A stretch of 64,000 nucleotides of DNA, taken from the NCBI GenBank assembly GCA_034620365.1, contig JAQGEQ010000263.1:1674001-1738000 (forward strand), read 5' to 3'. Position numbers and translations under genes: made by a program. A model generated the notes under the pieces. It saw only the letters and a list, made by a program, of their open reading frames with translations, had not been told where the DNA came from and ran no database searches. Positions 28,700 to 39,504 of this stretch are shown here, piece after piece (position 1 is the first letter of the stretch; each line of letters begins with the position of its first letter). The stretch comes from Pegea sp. RAD2-039 (taxonomy: Eukaryota; Chordata; Thaliacea; Salpida; Salpidae).

Positions 28700-28990
28700 T
28701 TATCCAAGCGTCTCATCGACCCTGCTCTCATCTAGAATAGGAAACGTCTGATAAAAACCTACAATCTGTTGACCTCAGGACTACTGGACCGTATCACCGA
28801 ACATCGGGTCTAAATGGGGTAGTTTAGAACATGCTGCTCTCCACTATCATCAAAGCGATATGCGCAGAAGTATTTCAACACATATCAAAGTAACTATCCG
28901 AAAAGTGTTGTGGAGTTAGTAGGTGAAATACGACCCTGGAAACCACAGTCTCGATTTTGTATATAGACGGTTCAGAAGTAAAAAAATATA
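28700..28990. repeat. GC-elevated block, possible old repeat
   Basis: Roughly 290 bases are markedly richer in GC than their surroundings. They contain words such as CGACCCTGCTCTC, GGACTACTGGACCG, AACATCGGGTC and ACGACCCTGGAAACC. No reading frame is open on either strand. Abrupt edges in AT-rich DNA suggest an inserted repeat (SINE-like or part of a transposon). I cannot name it. Confidence 0.35.
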
Positions 28991-30003
28991 GATGCTTCTT
29001 AAGTTATTAAGTCTGTAAATTTCAACACAATAATCAGCAGTTTAAATTACCAAATAGACAACTTAAGGAAGTTTATTTAAGAGAAGAGGTTCTTAGCTTG
29101 CTATATCATTAAAATTGGATCTTAAGTATCAAAGTAATTGAAATATGAAGCTTTAATACTTGAAAGTCGTAAAACTGGTCATGTGCTTTATCTGTATGGA
29201 TCATTTAAGCAAGAAAGTCATTTGTTTTATCACCAAATATTTCATAAAATAATCAAATCAGAAATTTGTAAGTCGTAAAGTTTATTAATATTCTTAGAAA
29301 AAGCAACAAGCATAAGAATGATAGAAAAAATATTAAAAATTTATGCAAGAAATTAGAAGAAAAATGATTAAACTTTTACAATACTAACAAAAAGATAATA
29401 AAAATTATAAATTGGTCAAATTAACAAATAATTGAATCAACGAAATCATAAAATACAAGCTAGCTGCTAACATACATGCAGAAAAAATCTACCAAATAGA
29501 AAGAGATTTAGCTAATATTTAAGAAATCAGTTCCGTTCTGATTTAAAAATAAAGTAATAATGAAGAATCCCAGAATAAATTATACTAATGTCATCTAAAT
29601 AGATTGATATACAATTTGCGAATACATTTTAAAACATATTTAGCTAATTATAGATTAGATTATGTGGTTAGTTACAAAGTTGCTAAAATGTTAAACTTTT
29701 GAATAATAAAATTACTTTTTAAGAGTATCAGAGCATTAAATAACTTTTAACAGCTTATTAAAACAAATTTATGTGATATAGAGCTATTTTGGAAAGATAA
29801 GGACTATCTAAGCAATAAGTGGCTTTATCATATGATTCATATCTTTGTTGCTATAAGAAAAACTGATAAATATCAGAAAAAACACAGATTGTAGTAAAGT
29901 TAATTCCATTTCTAACTCAAAGGAAATAGAAAGTGTAACAATTTTTGTGATCTAGTCTAACATGATAGTAAATATCTTCACAACATTTGAAGAATAAAGA
30001 AAG
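28991..30003. other. AT-rich spacer downstream of the OSTF1 gene
   Basis: Nothing recognisable is present. The 3'UTR of the minus-strand OSTF1 gene must extend into it, but no close AATAAA marks its end. Confidence 0.45.
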
Positions 30004-30645
30004 TTAATCAGAATCATCAAGATATTCATCATTAGAATTACTAACATTTGTTTGAAGTTTTGGTTTCAACAAAGCAAGAGTGGCAGCATCTTTAGCAAGA
30101 TCAAAAGCAGTTTTTCCTTCTTTATTTTTCATTGATGCTTTAGCTCCACGTTCTAGCAACAACTTCACAACCTCAGCATGGTTCTTCCACGCTGCCCCAT
30201 GTAAGCAAGTATCTCCAAGCCTATTTGTACTATCCAAAAGAATCAAGTGGTTACCTAAAAGAGCTTCAACACACTCAATATGACCTCCATTAGCAGCCCA
30301 GTGTAATGGAGTATTTCCGGCTGTATCTTGAGCGTTTATAGCAATTTTATTTTGTAAACATTCATTTAGAAACAACAAATTTCCTCGTTTTGCAGCTTCA
30401 TGAAGAGGGAAGTCAATCGAATCTGTGATATCCTCAGCAACATAATTACTTGGAACCAAACCACTTCTACCTTTAACAGTAGCTCTCCACCAACCACTTT
30501 CTGATTGGTCACTTACATATAGCCTGTCTCCTTCATCAAATGAAAGTTCGTCAGCATGTTGAGAAGCATAAGAATAAATTGCCTTATAAACTTTAACCAT
30601 TCCAGGTTTAGGAGAAAGCTTAGGTGGTGTTGGTTTTTTAGACAT
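30004..30645 (-). CDS. OSTF1: Osteoclast-stimulating factor 1-like (SH3-ankyrin)
   Basis: This is a 213-aa cytosolic adaptor; human OSTF1 has 214. The start is the ATG at 30645 (MSKKPTPPKLSPKPG), giving a proline-rich head like the human one. An SH3 domain covers about residues 16-71, with AIYSYA, ESGWWRA and GLVPSNYVAE. FPLHEAAKRGNL opens three or four ankyrin repeats, including TPLHWAANGGH, TCLHGAAWKNHAEVVKLLL and TAFDLAKDAA. The acidic C-terminus NDEYLDDSD matches the human end (EDYLDDEDSD). OSTF1 binds proline-rich partners through SH3 and takes part in Src-linked and cytoskeletal signalling; in bone it promotes osteoclast formation indirectly. The whole coding sequence is one exon, while vertebrate genes are split. 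It is not a decayed retrocopy: the frame is intact. A good acceptor (TTTTTTAG) at about 30674 suggests a 5'UTR intron or a trans-splice site. Confidence 0.95.
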   Translation of the reverse strand: MSKKPTPPKLSPKPGMVKVYKAIYSYASQHADELSFDEGDRLYVSDQSESGWWRATVKGRSGLVPSNYVAEDITDSIDFPLHEAAKRGNLLFLNECLQNKIAINAQDTAGNTPLHWAANGGHIECVEALLGNHLILLDSTNRLGDTCLHGAAWKNHAEVVKLLLERGAKASMKNKEGKTAFDLAKDAATLALLKPKLQTNVSNSNDEYLDDSD

Positions 30646-30673
30646 GATGAACAATTAATGGCAGAAAAAGTCT

Positions 30674-32460
30674 AAAAAATAAAAATATTTTTATTAGTGA
30701 ATAGATGAATAAAATATTTCTAAAAGGATTAAGTATACATCTAAGAGTTAGTTAGCATCAAAGTATACTACCAGAAACAATTTGTGAAAGAAAATGACAT
30801 AATAAATTACAACAATATTTTTATAGTTTCAACATGATGTATATTATCAGGTTTAATCCCTCATACAAACATTATAGGTCTTAAAAGATTATTATGATGA
30901 AAAATATAATTTGTAAGTGATAGTTAATATTCATAAAATGAATAAAAGTAAAAATATTTATAATTTATAAACTAACATAAACTAAAATATTTATAATTGC
31001 TTCTGTATCTACAAATTGATTCTTAAGCTTTTCTAGAAATTAATTATATTATAAGAATCAACATTTTCTTTAAGTTTTTATAAGAAGTTATGTTTTAACA
31101 TTTTACTTAATTTGATTGTATTAAACTTAAATAGTTTTAACCTTAAGCTAAATAACTTTAAATATTATTAAAAATAATTTTAACATATCAATATAGCATA
31201 ACACCTAACATTTGTAACATAATCTAACATTTTAATCATTTAAAGTTTCATAATATATATACTTTTATATAAATAACAAATAAAAAACAGTATAAAACTT
31301 GTTATTTTGCTTTTAAATATTTCTATACATAATTTTTCTTTCGATTAATAACTCAGTTAAACTAATTTTAAAACCTATTGATCAAAATTCTAAAAGTTTA
31401 AAAACTATAATCAAACAAAATTTAAAGATAAGTTAAATAAATAAATCCAGTTCTTCAAAATCTTAAATTTATAATCAAATAAATAATTAAGATACTTATA
31501 ATAAATTAAAACCAAATAGTTTATTAAAATCCAACTTTAACTAGTCAGATACTAAGAACTAATTTTTAGGTGATTTATATTTAAAACGATTTATAGCATC
31601 AAAGATAATAAAATAAGACTGTTTAAACATTTAATTCTTTATAAGGCAATCTAAACAATAAAACTATAAAAAGGTATGAATAAAAATTTTGTTTATCTAA
31701 AAAAGGAAAAAAATAGGTTTGTCATCAGCAAAAGATGATAATATAAAGTTTAGAAACTAAATCAAAATAATCAATAAATGGTTTTAAACAACTCAAATTT
31801 CTTTACTTTTTAGAAATATTTTAAACTATTTTTAAGATTAATTACAAAATATATTTAATCAAAATGGTTAAAATGTTAAAAGAAGTCAAATTAATTGAAA
31901 TCAAATACATAAAAGCCTTTAAAATAACTATTTTCAAAAATAGATTATTTGAAAAACATCTAAATATTTCATATTTCAACATTTTAAATAAATAAATTAT
32001 TTAAGTTCAATAAAAAACTCAAAAGTCTAAAATAAAGTTTCTGAATAAAGTTTAAATGTGTTTTTTATAATAACTGACTTTGCTGCTGAATATTACTTCA
32101 ATATGATATAAACTAATAAACACAGAAAAACATCTAAATAGAAAATATTAAACTTTAATACCTAAATATCAACCATAGATAAAAAAAACATAAAATTAAT
32201 TATTACTTTTAATTAACTAAAAATTATAACTTAGTATTTAACTCGAAAAAGTAAATAAAAAACAAATCATATATAAGTGAGCAGATAAAATAAAACTTAA
32301 ATTTAAATAAATTGGTAAATGTAAACAAATTTATCAAACAGAGATAACTTCAGCCAAAAAAATTAGTTTCTCGTGACTTATCCAAAGGTGTTTACTTCCG
32401 TTTGCTAACTCAAAAGTAAGCAGTGGAAATAATAATAACAACAAGCGTGCCATCAAGCGA
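30674..32460 (-). other. Probable 5'UTR intron and promoter zone of OSTF1
   Basis: About 1.7 kb is extremely AT-rich and T-rich on the minus (transcript) strand. It ends at a TTTTTTAG acceptor near 30674. At its far end, 32380-32460 is richer in GC and contains, on the minus strand, AACGGAAGTAAA (an ETS-like GGAAGT core) and GGCACGCTTG. This could be the promoter and non-coding first exon. Inference only. Confidence 0.3.
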
Positions 32461-32847
32461 TATATAAAAACAAATTTCCTAGAAAAGTTAAATCTGCCTA
32501 AAATTACTTATTAATTATGACTGTAAAGTCGAATATTTTTTATCTAATGTACTTATTTATGCTAAGTTCTTTATATGACTTTGACAAATGTATTTAGATG
32601 TTGATTCTGCTGAGCATATAAACTGATCTTTAAAGTTTAATTTAAAGTAGTGTTTCTGAACTTGTAACGTTTCTGCGTTATGTGATATCAATTTTTATAG
32701 ACTCTTTTAATATGATTAGTTTTTAAAAGGCAAAATTTTAATTTTTTGTAAAATAGTATCTTTGAAATTACTCTAGAACCACTATCTTACAAAAGATGAC
32801 ACTTTAAATTCGCAATTAATAGATTTGAAATAAAATGCTATCAATAA

Positions 32848-33445
32848 ACCTGTTCAGGCAATATTTACTAGATTAGTATGCAGGAAACTTAATAGTAAAT
32901 ACGATAGTTATAATCATCGTCTTAGCTTCTTAAATTTAGATACTCTGGAAATTCGACGAGTTAAATACGACTTAATTCTTATTTTTGAAACTATGCACAA
33001 TTTAATTGACCCTAAGTTCGATGCTTTCTTTTCCATTAGTCCTTCCCTCAAGTTATATCAGCTCAGACGACACACTTTACACCTTAATAAGCCCATATCA
33101 CCTGATACGTTAATCAAAGAAATTTTTTCTCATACCGCACAATTAGTACTTGGAACCAGCTGCCATCAGACATTATCATGTCAGAATCACTCGTGTTGTT
33201 CAAGCAGAAGTTGAACCGCTATAATATTGCCAACATTGTCATTTCTAAACTCTATTTCCCCATTTTTTATATAATTTTATGTATATAAATGTATGTATGT
33301 ATAATTCACTCATATTGAAATATCATGTGTTACATCTTTTGCTTTCTATATTTCTAACTTAATAGATATTATTTGTGATAATGTGTGTTAGCGAGAGGTG
33401 CTTTCTTCAGGCACCCTCCTTCGCATTTATTGAAATAAGTAATTA
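32848..33445 (+). mobile_element. 5'-truncated CR1-like LINE, 3' end with hairpin (copy A)
   Basis: The plus strand encodes the C-terminal end of a LINE ORF2. It reads from KPVQAIFTRLVCRKLN through HRLSFLNLDTLEIRRVKYDL and FSYRTISTWNQLPSDI to LFKQKLNRYN. The order 'RL..LNL.TLE.RR...DLI...WN.LP' is typical of CR1/Jockey-group ORF2 ends. A frameshift at the T-run near 33123 breaks the frame. After the stop there is a 3'UTR, then a conserved tail at 33368-33439. Truncation at the 5' end is usual for LINE insertion. The copy is not functional. Confidence 0.75.
33393..33418 (+). repeat. Hairpin in LINE 3' tail
   Basis: GGTGC and GCACC pair around a nine-base loop. The stem extends by GAG/CTC past one bulged A. 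The same structure is kept in copy B although the loop bases differ, so it is probably the 3' recognition structure for the element's reverse transcriptase. Confidence 0.6.
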
Positions 33446-34986
33446 TAAAATTATCTATTGTCGTTTAAATAAAGTTTAGTTTAAATTTATCTAGGTTATT
33501 AATATAAATAGTATTTATGTAGTTAAAGTTATAAGAAAATTTAAATTTGAAAACTTTTAGAATTTGGTAGACCTACTCGAAAGTTTTGATTATTTGTACT
33601 GCTTTTGAGTATTCAATAAAAAAAATTTTAGAAAAATTGAAAAAAATTTTTAGATATTCTTTAATGTTTTACTAACGTTATGCTCTTATACACTAATAGA
33701 AAATCTTACTATGTCATTAAAAATGTTTTTGCAAAACCAGAATCTTTTTAGTTTTTAATCTTGTATCTATCTGACATTATCATCATTTAAACAATTATCA
33801 TAAAATATGTTGTTAATTATAGCTAGGTTTAGTTTTAAGCTCTTTTCTTTTTGTTTATATATAATAAATTTTTATATGTAAATGAATATTAAAGTCTAAA
33901 AGTATATATACGATTTTAATTACAAGAATAAAAGTTGATTAAGAACTAAAAATTTTGATTTTGAGGTCTCAATCACTTATTTTCTAAATTGTTAAGCTGT
34001 AAAATAGTTTATAGAAGTAGTTACTAGAAACGTTTACCATTACAAACTTGAAAATCTTTTGGAAAATTAAGTTAACAAAGTTAGTTTTGTTAACTTTAGT
34101 TTTATGCTTAGTTGTGAGTCTTTTGAATAAATTTATGAAAATTTGTATCTCACTCTATAAGTCCGGAGAAGGTCCGAAAAAAAACAAATAGAAAAATAAC
34201 TCTCAAAAGTGGCTTGATCACTTTTAGGCTTTTGTCAATAATTTGAAAGAAGCCCGGAGAAGGTCCTAAAAGTCGATTAAGAATTAGAGCCGGAAGAGAA
34301 ATTCACACAAAAGTGCAATTATGCTGAACAAAACATATTTTAACAACTTAATGTGAAGTAAACATTAAAATGAATTGAATACAAATAAAATATTTTAGCG
34401 ATGAATTTTAAAATTGATAGAAGACAGGTTCGAAATATATTTAAAAGTAATATAGTTCTAAAAATAGATAAATAAATAAAATCTCATTAAGTGCTTAATT
34501 CATTTACTTATTCAAGTAGTTAGACACAAACAGTAACATCTATAGGTTTCACTAAACATTTTGTTTTCCAAATTATAAAAAGTGACCAAAACATTTTTTC
34601 AGTAGTATCTGTTTTAGACGTTATTCAGCTTAATTAAAATTTGATCTTATATGAGCAAAGATTGGTTAGAAGCAAGAAAAGTCTTTAAACTGTAACACTT
34701 CTTTATAGTACAAGTTTAAGAACTGATTATTGCTAGAATTAAAATGAGATCTTTCTGTTGAGAGAATGTTTAGTAGAAAAAAAATTGTCGAAATAAATTT
34801 CTTATGAACTACACAATTTTACTACCTCTAGCCTTTTTACTTTTTTAACTCATACCTTATAGATTCAGTACAGAGATGTTTTAAGCTTTAATTTTAAATA
34901 TATTTTTAGTTTTTACAGTTAAAGTCTTTTAATTAAAGTCTTAAGTCTCCTTTTTTGCTGAGTGTAATAGATTTAAATGATAAATT
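33446..34986. other. Spacer between the two LINE copies
   Basis: The only structure seen is the pair of short direct repeats at 34159-34271. No exon is supported. Confidence 0.45.
34159..34271. repeat. Spaced direct repeat CCGGAGAAGGTCC
   Basis: The words AAGTCCGGAGAAGGTCCG and AGCCCGGAGAAGGTCCTAAA lie about 90 bases apart on the same strand. Between them is GTGGCTTGATCACTTTTAGGC. GC-rich words repeated in AT-rich DNA may mark the ends of a small insertion or paired protein-binding sites. Confidence 0.4.
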
Positions 34987-35068
34987 ATTATTTGTGAAAA
35001 TGTGTGTTAGCGAGAGGTGCTCTTTTCAGGCACCCTCCTTCACATTTATTGTAATAAATAAATAAATA
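34987..35068 (+). mobile_element. LINE 3'-end fragment (copy B)
   Basis: This is a heavily truncated insertion of the same family as copy A. About 70 bases align to 33368-33439 with roughly five mismatches, including GTTAGCGAGAGGTGC and CAGGCACCCTCCTTC. It ends in an (AATA)n tail, as expected for target-primed reverse transcription. Confidence 0.75.
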
Positions 35069-36839
35069 GGATCAAAAAACCACACTGCAAAAGTAATTTT
35101 GATATGATTACATCAGGTTTTAGTGGTTGTTGCTGAATACTGTATTTTTCTATTGTGGCCAATTTGAAAAAAATAAAGCTTTGTAAAGCAGTAATGATTA
35201 TATCACTAGCTGACAACGTATTTAATTATTTATATTATACACGTTGGCTTGCTTTAAAGTTAAGGTGATGAATAATTTTTTAGCACTTATATCATGTGAT
35301 AACCCTTATATCACAACCAATTTTTACGACTGTTAGTCATTAACTAGGAAAGGTTTTCTATTTTAAGTTCAATTTTCATTCCAAATCTTTTAATTGTATT
35401 TTGTATAAATTCAAAATTATTTGTAAGAAAAGATTGTTCTTTTGCTTTTACTTTATCATTTATTATACAGTATCAATTTTTCATTGTAAATAACCTGATA
35501 AAAATCAGAAGCTCTTTAAATAAATTTTTATTCAGCAACATTAATTTCTCGAAAATGACTTCAAAAATATCGCTTATTAAACATTTAAACTAGAAAAATA
35601 ATCCTAAATTTGTACATCATTTTATTTAAACTACTTTGTTAAAAAGATGAAATTAAGTCTACAATTTGCTTTTTGGAAGATTTATAAGGTCTTAGATAAA
35701 TAACATCTTTATTTATAACAAAATGTGGTTAATTAGATCAATTAACTTGGAAACATTGATGATTTGCGATGTAATTTTGTACAAATTTGCAAATAGATCA
35801 ATCGTAATTGTACAAAATACAAGTATACTTGCAACTATTAAGGAAAAAAATAAAAAGAAAGCTTCAAATTCTTTCCTTAGAAATGACACAGAGTTGATTG
35901 AAAACTGAAAAAGAATAAAGAACAATTTAAAAGTAGCTACAAAAAATTAAACCTTAAAACCATGTTGAATAAGTTTGTTTATTAAAAAGTTTATACGTAG
36001 AAGGAAATAATTTGAACTAGTTTCTCATTTCATTTCAAAGCTATAGAACGTGCTTAAAATCAGAAAAGTTAAATTGAGTTTTTCTTATCAAATCAAAATT
36101 GACAGCTGTAAGTTGAAAGGTCAAAGTTCTGATTAAATTCTCACTACTATAAAATATTGTTTTGAAATCAGCAGAACTTTTTTAACTTTTTTAATATAAC
36201 AAACTCCCATATAGATATAAGTTCAAACAAAGATTGTTTTATAAAATAAAAGTAAGACTTTTTAAAGTAATCTTTATTTCTAGAATTCTTGATAAACTTT
36301 TCTAACTTCCTAAGTTACAGCTATTTTTTATATCTTCATTTTAACTTGGTTTCTCATATGTTTAAAAAAATTTCTTATTAATCGATTTAACGCAAAATCC
36401 GTTTTTACATCACATATATTAATGTATTTTGTGACCGTTTTCATTGTTTCATTCATCTTATTTCTTGTTTTATGATTTAAAAAGACTTTAATGAAAATAT
36501 TTGAAAAGTTTCTCAATATTTTTGAATCAGATGAAAAATGTTGTACCTGTGAAGATATTGTCAACTGTAAGATGAGTTTTACTTAAAAATAAGAAATATA
36601 TAATTATAATTTGTATACTTAGCATTCAAATTTTCAAGAAAATTTCAAGAAAGTTAGGATGCTACAGTTAAATATTTAAAAGAAAGTTATGGGTTGATAA
36701 ATTCGAACCAATCTCAATAAATCTTGGTTTTTCAAGGCTGCAGAATATTTTAAGCTGCTGGGTTTACATCATTCTAATTTCAAGTTTTTCTTTACATTTA
36801 ATTTAATGTAAGAATTAATTTTAAAATATTTTTCTCTTT
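35069..36839. other. AT-rich spacer
   Basis: Overlapping open frames on both strands at 35713-35925 and one at 36328-36564 have chance-like composition and no motif. Nothing else is supported. Confidence 0.45.
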
Positions 36840-37450
36840 TTCAAAGTCAGTTTGTCATCTTTATCCATCATTTTCGGGAAGTTGAGAACGCCATAAGGAG
36901 CTACAGTGTCTTCACAGTTGCTGATATTGATGTTACAATAAAGAAAAGCCCACAAAACCTGGGTAGAAGGACCTTGTTATCAGTTTATGACAACACCTCT
37001 AGAAGATGCAAAACTTCGAATTTAAAACCGGAACTTGAGCCTCGTCGGAAGTTGGTCACTGTGGCGAAGCCAAATCACTCCTGTTCCGCTGCGTAGTTCT
37101 GTTGACGTAGAGAGTGGAATCCTGCTGCGTGGACAGCAACAGGATCTCCATAATTTCTGCCCTAACCTTATGTATTAGAGAGTCGACTCTAGTTTTGTTT
37201 ACTTAGTATTAGTGTATGAAATAATACAGAAAATTACAGCTTTCGGTTGTAAACCTAATCTTGTAGAAACAGGTGTCAGAGGTAGTTTCTGTAGGCAGGA
37301 TGGATGTTTCACCCCTTGACCAGCCACCGCAGCTGGTCAATTCTCAGCCAAAATAGTGTTGTTACACCACAAATTGCCTTCTTTGCTGGATACGCGGGAG
37401 TCAGCAGTATTTTGCTGTTACAAGCACATTTTAAGCTGCTACAACAAGCA
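36840..37450. repeat. GC-richer repeat-like block
   Basis: About 600 bases have higher GC and no long reading frame. A segment near 36890-36955 (GGAGCT...CAGTTGCTGATATTGATG..ACAATAA) resembles 46854-46915 in word order. Inside are small inverted repeats: GACCAGC/GCTGGTC near 37318-37340 and CAGCA/TGCTG near 37410. It looks like an inserted non-autonomous repeat. I cannot name the family. Confidence 0.4.
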
Positions 37451-39430
37451 ATAATTTCAACTTTTTAAATATACTTTATAACAAATCAGAAAGATCTGAT
37501 TTTAATATTATGATAAAACAGTATTTAGGAAAAGTTGAAAATATTTTAATCTGAAATTAATTTTCCGTTTGATTTTGATTTAACACTTATTCTTGTTCTT
37601 TAAAATTAAACTCAAATTCTAAAATTCTAAAAATCAATACACATTTCACCACGACGTCATTAAACACCTGTAAGTGTATACGTAAAGTCCTATTACGAGA
37701 TTCTCACGCAACAAAAGACTGAATAAAAATATTTTGAAATATGACCACGAGCTTTCTTTATTATTCATTTGCATAATTACTTATTATTAGCAAAAATTTC
37801 TCTTGGTGTTCTCAAAAAACTTTTTCAGTTTTTATCGGGTTAAAAGGCTTGATGTAAATCTTGATAGTAATAAAAACCTATTTTATTAAAACTTAATCTC
37901 AGTTTGTATAATCTGTCTCTTAAAATTAATTTAGTTGTCAATGATGACTTTTGTGGTTGTAATTATAACAAACCAAATCATGAGTTATTTTTTTAGTTAA
38001 CTTTTATCGTTCTTCTAAGTTATTTATGGGTACAAGGGGATATATTTTCATATTTACTTAATTCTATATTTCTTAAACTAAAAATTATTGATAGTTAGAA
38101 GTAGATAGTGGTTTGAAAAGAGAAATATTAATTAGATAGAAATCAGAAATAGCATGCAAAAGAAAATCTACTCAATCAACAGTTCCAAGTATTTCAAAAG
38201 ATAGTTTTGTTCTGACTCTGCAAAACGTGCATTTAACATTGCACACTCACTACTAGCATTGTGACAAATACGGAAATGACTTCATTCAGTTATTTCATCT
38301 TTCAGATAGTTCTCCAACTACTTTTGATATTGTGATAACTTTAATTCAGTTTTCTATTTAAGAGTTAAGATCTGATGAGAGTTCTTTTTTCTTTGAGATG
38401 ATTCTTATTATATAACTTTAGAGTCACATATCAGAGACAAAATGTTTGGTTTAGATTTTAGGTAAAAGTATATAGAGTTAATAACTCACCTTTTTGCTTA
38501 TTTTAGTCTTAACATCAAAAGTTAGTAAATTTAATTAGCTTTATCAACCTCTCATAACTCTATATTTATCTTTATAAGACTAGAACCGCCTTTAAAGGAT
38601 ATTGTCATGTTTAAAACTAAAATATTGAAAACAATGAAATGAGTTTTCAATTTTTAAGTTAAAATATTTATTTTTATCCAATATAAAGACTCCTTAAGAA
38701 AACTTTAGTGCTTGCGACAACCTGGATATCAAGTACTTTTACAAAAGTTGAGTGAAAGTTAATTAAGTTATTTTAAGAGTTTGTTTTTTTCTATCAACCA
38801 AGTTATGAAATTACAGATGACGCATCGTGAATTAGCGTTTTGTATAAAGGTCAAAGGTTGACGGTGAGATTCATATCTAAATATGGAATGAATCTCGTTG
38901 TTATATAGCTGTGCTATAAAACTGAAAGTTAATCAAATTTTTATAAAGTTATGTTTTGCTATCATATTTAGATATTTTCTCATAATAAGTAAATTCATTT
39001 AACAGATATCTAGCAATTAATTGTTATTTTAAAAAGATTAATCATTTAATTAGAAATTATGTAAAGCAACTGTTACTTTAAACATTTTAATAGAACTAAT
39101 TACAGACTTTCAATGATTATTAGGAAGTTGTAATCATATTAATGCTAAAAAATAGAACTTAAAACTAAAATTTATAATTCAATTTTTAATCAAGTTAATC
39201 TACAAAATAATTTTGTTATCGACCTAGTAAAAATTTTACAACTTTTTATATATTTTTTTTTATCTAATTTTTGTTGTTATTGGAGATATTGTTAGAGGCT
39301 AAAATAAAAATAAAAACGTAAAATTTATATTTTTAAAATTCCAAAAAGTCACGATATTTTTATCAATGCTTTTACGTGCAAATACGTCCACTTAAGTTAA
39401 CCAAGTTTAAATCCATGTTTCAGCTATCTG
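37451..39430. other. AT-rich spacer
   Basis: No gene is seen. It contains a GACGTCAT word near 37654 and a perfect 9-base inverted repeat at 38866-38896. Confidence 0.45.
38866..38896. repeat. Inverted repeat GAGATTCAT / ATGAATCTC
   Basis: Two perfect 9-base arms are separated by 13 bases. It is a possible small hairpin or dimeric binding site. Confidence 0.5.
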
Positions 39431-39431
39431 A

Positions 39432-39504
39432 TGACGTAATCAGTAATTGGTCGCATTGAAACAGATGTGAAATACTAGAGTGAAAAGAACAAAGTGGCGG
39501 GAAA
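39432..39504 (+). promoter_or_regulatory. Promoter-like cluster: CRE-like, CCAAT, E2F-like sites
   Basis: Within about 75 bases lie TGACGTAA (39432-39439, CRE-like), ATTGG (39446-39450, inverted CCAAT box) and GGCGGGAAA (39496-39504, the E2F consensus). The combination and local GC rise are typical of animal promoters. The nearest gene is the plus-strand one starting at 42210; a 5'UTR intron would be needed to reach it. Direction is uncertain. Confidence 0.35.

Noticed and set aside
30080-30283. Plus-strand open frame of 67 codons
   Set aside because: It is the antisense shadow of the OSTF1 ankyrin repeats.
35713-35925. Overlapping open frames on both strands
   Set aside because: Composition is dominated by Ile, Phe, Leu and Lys, with no splice partner or motif; chance in AT-rich DNA.
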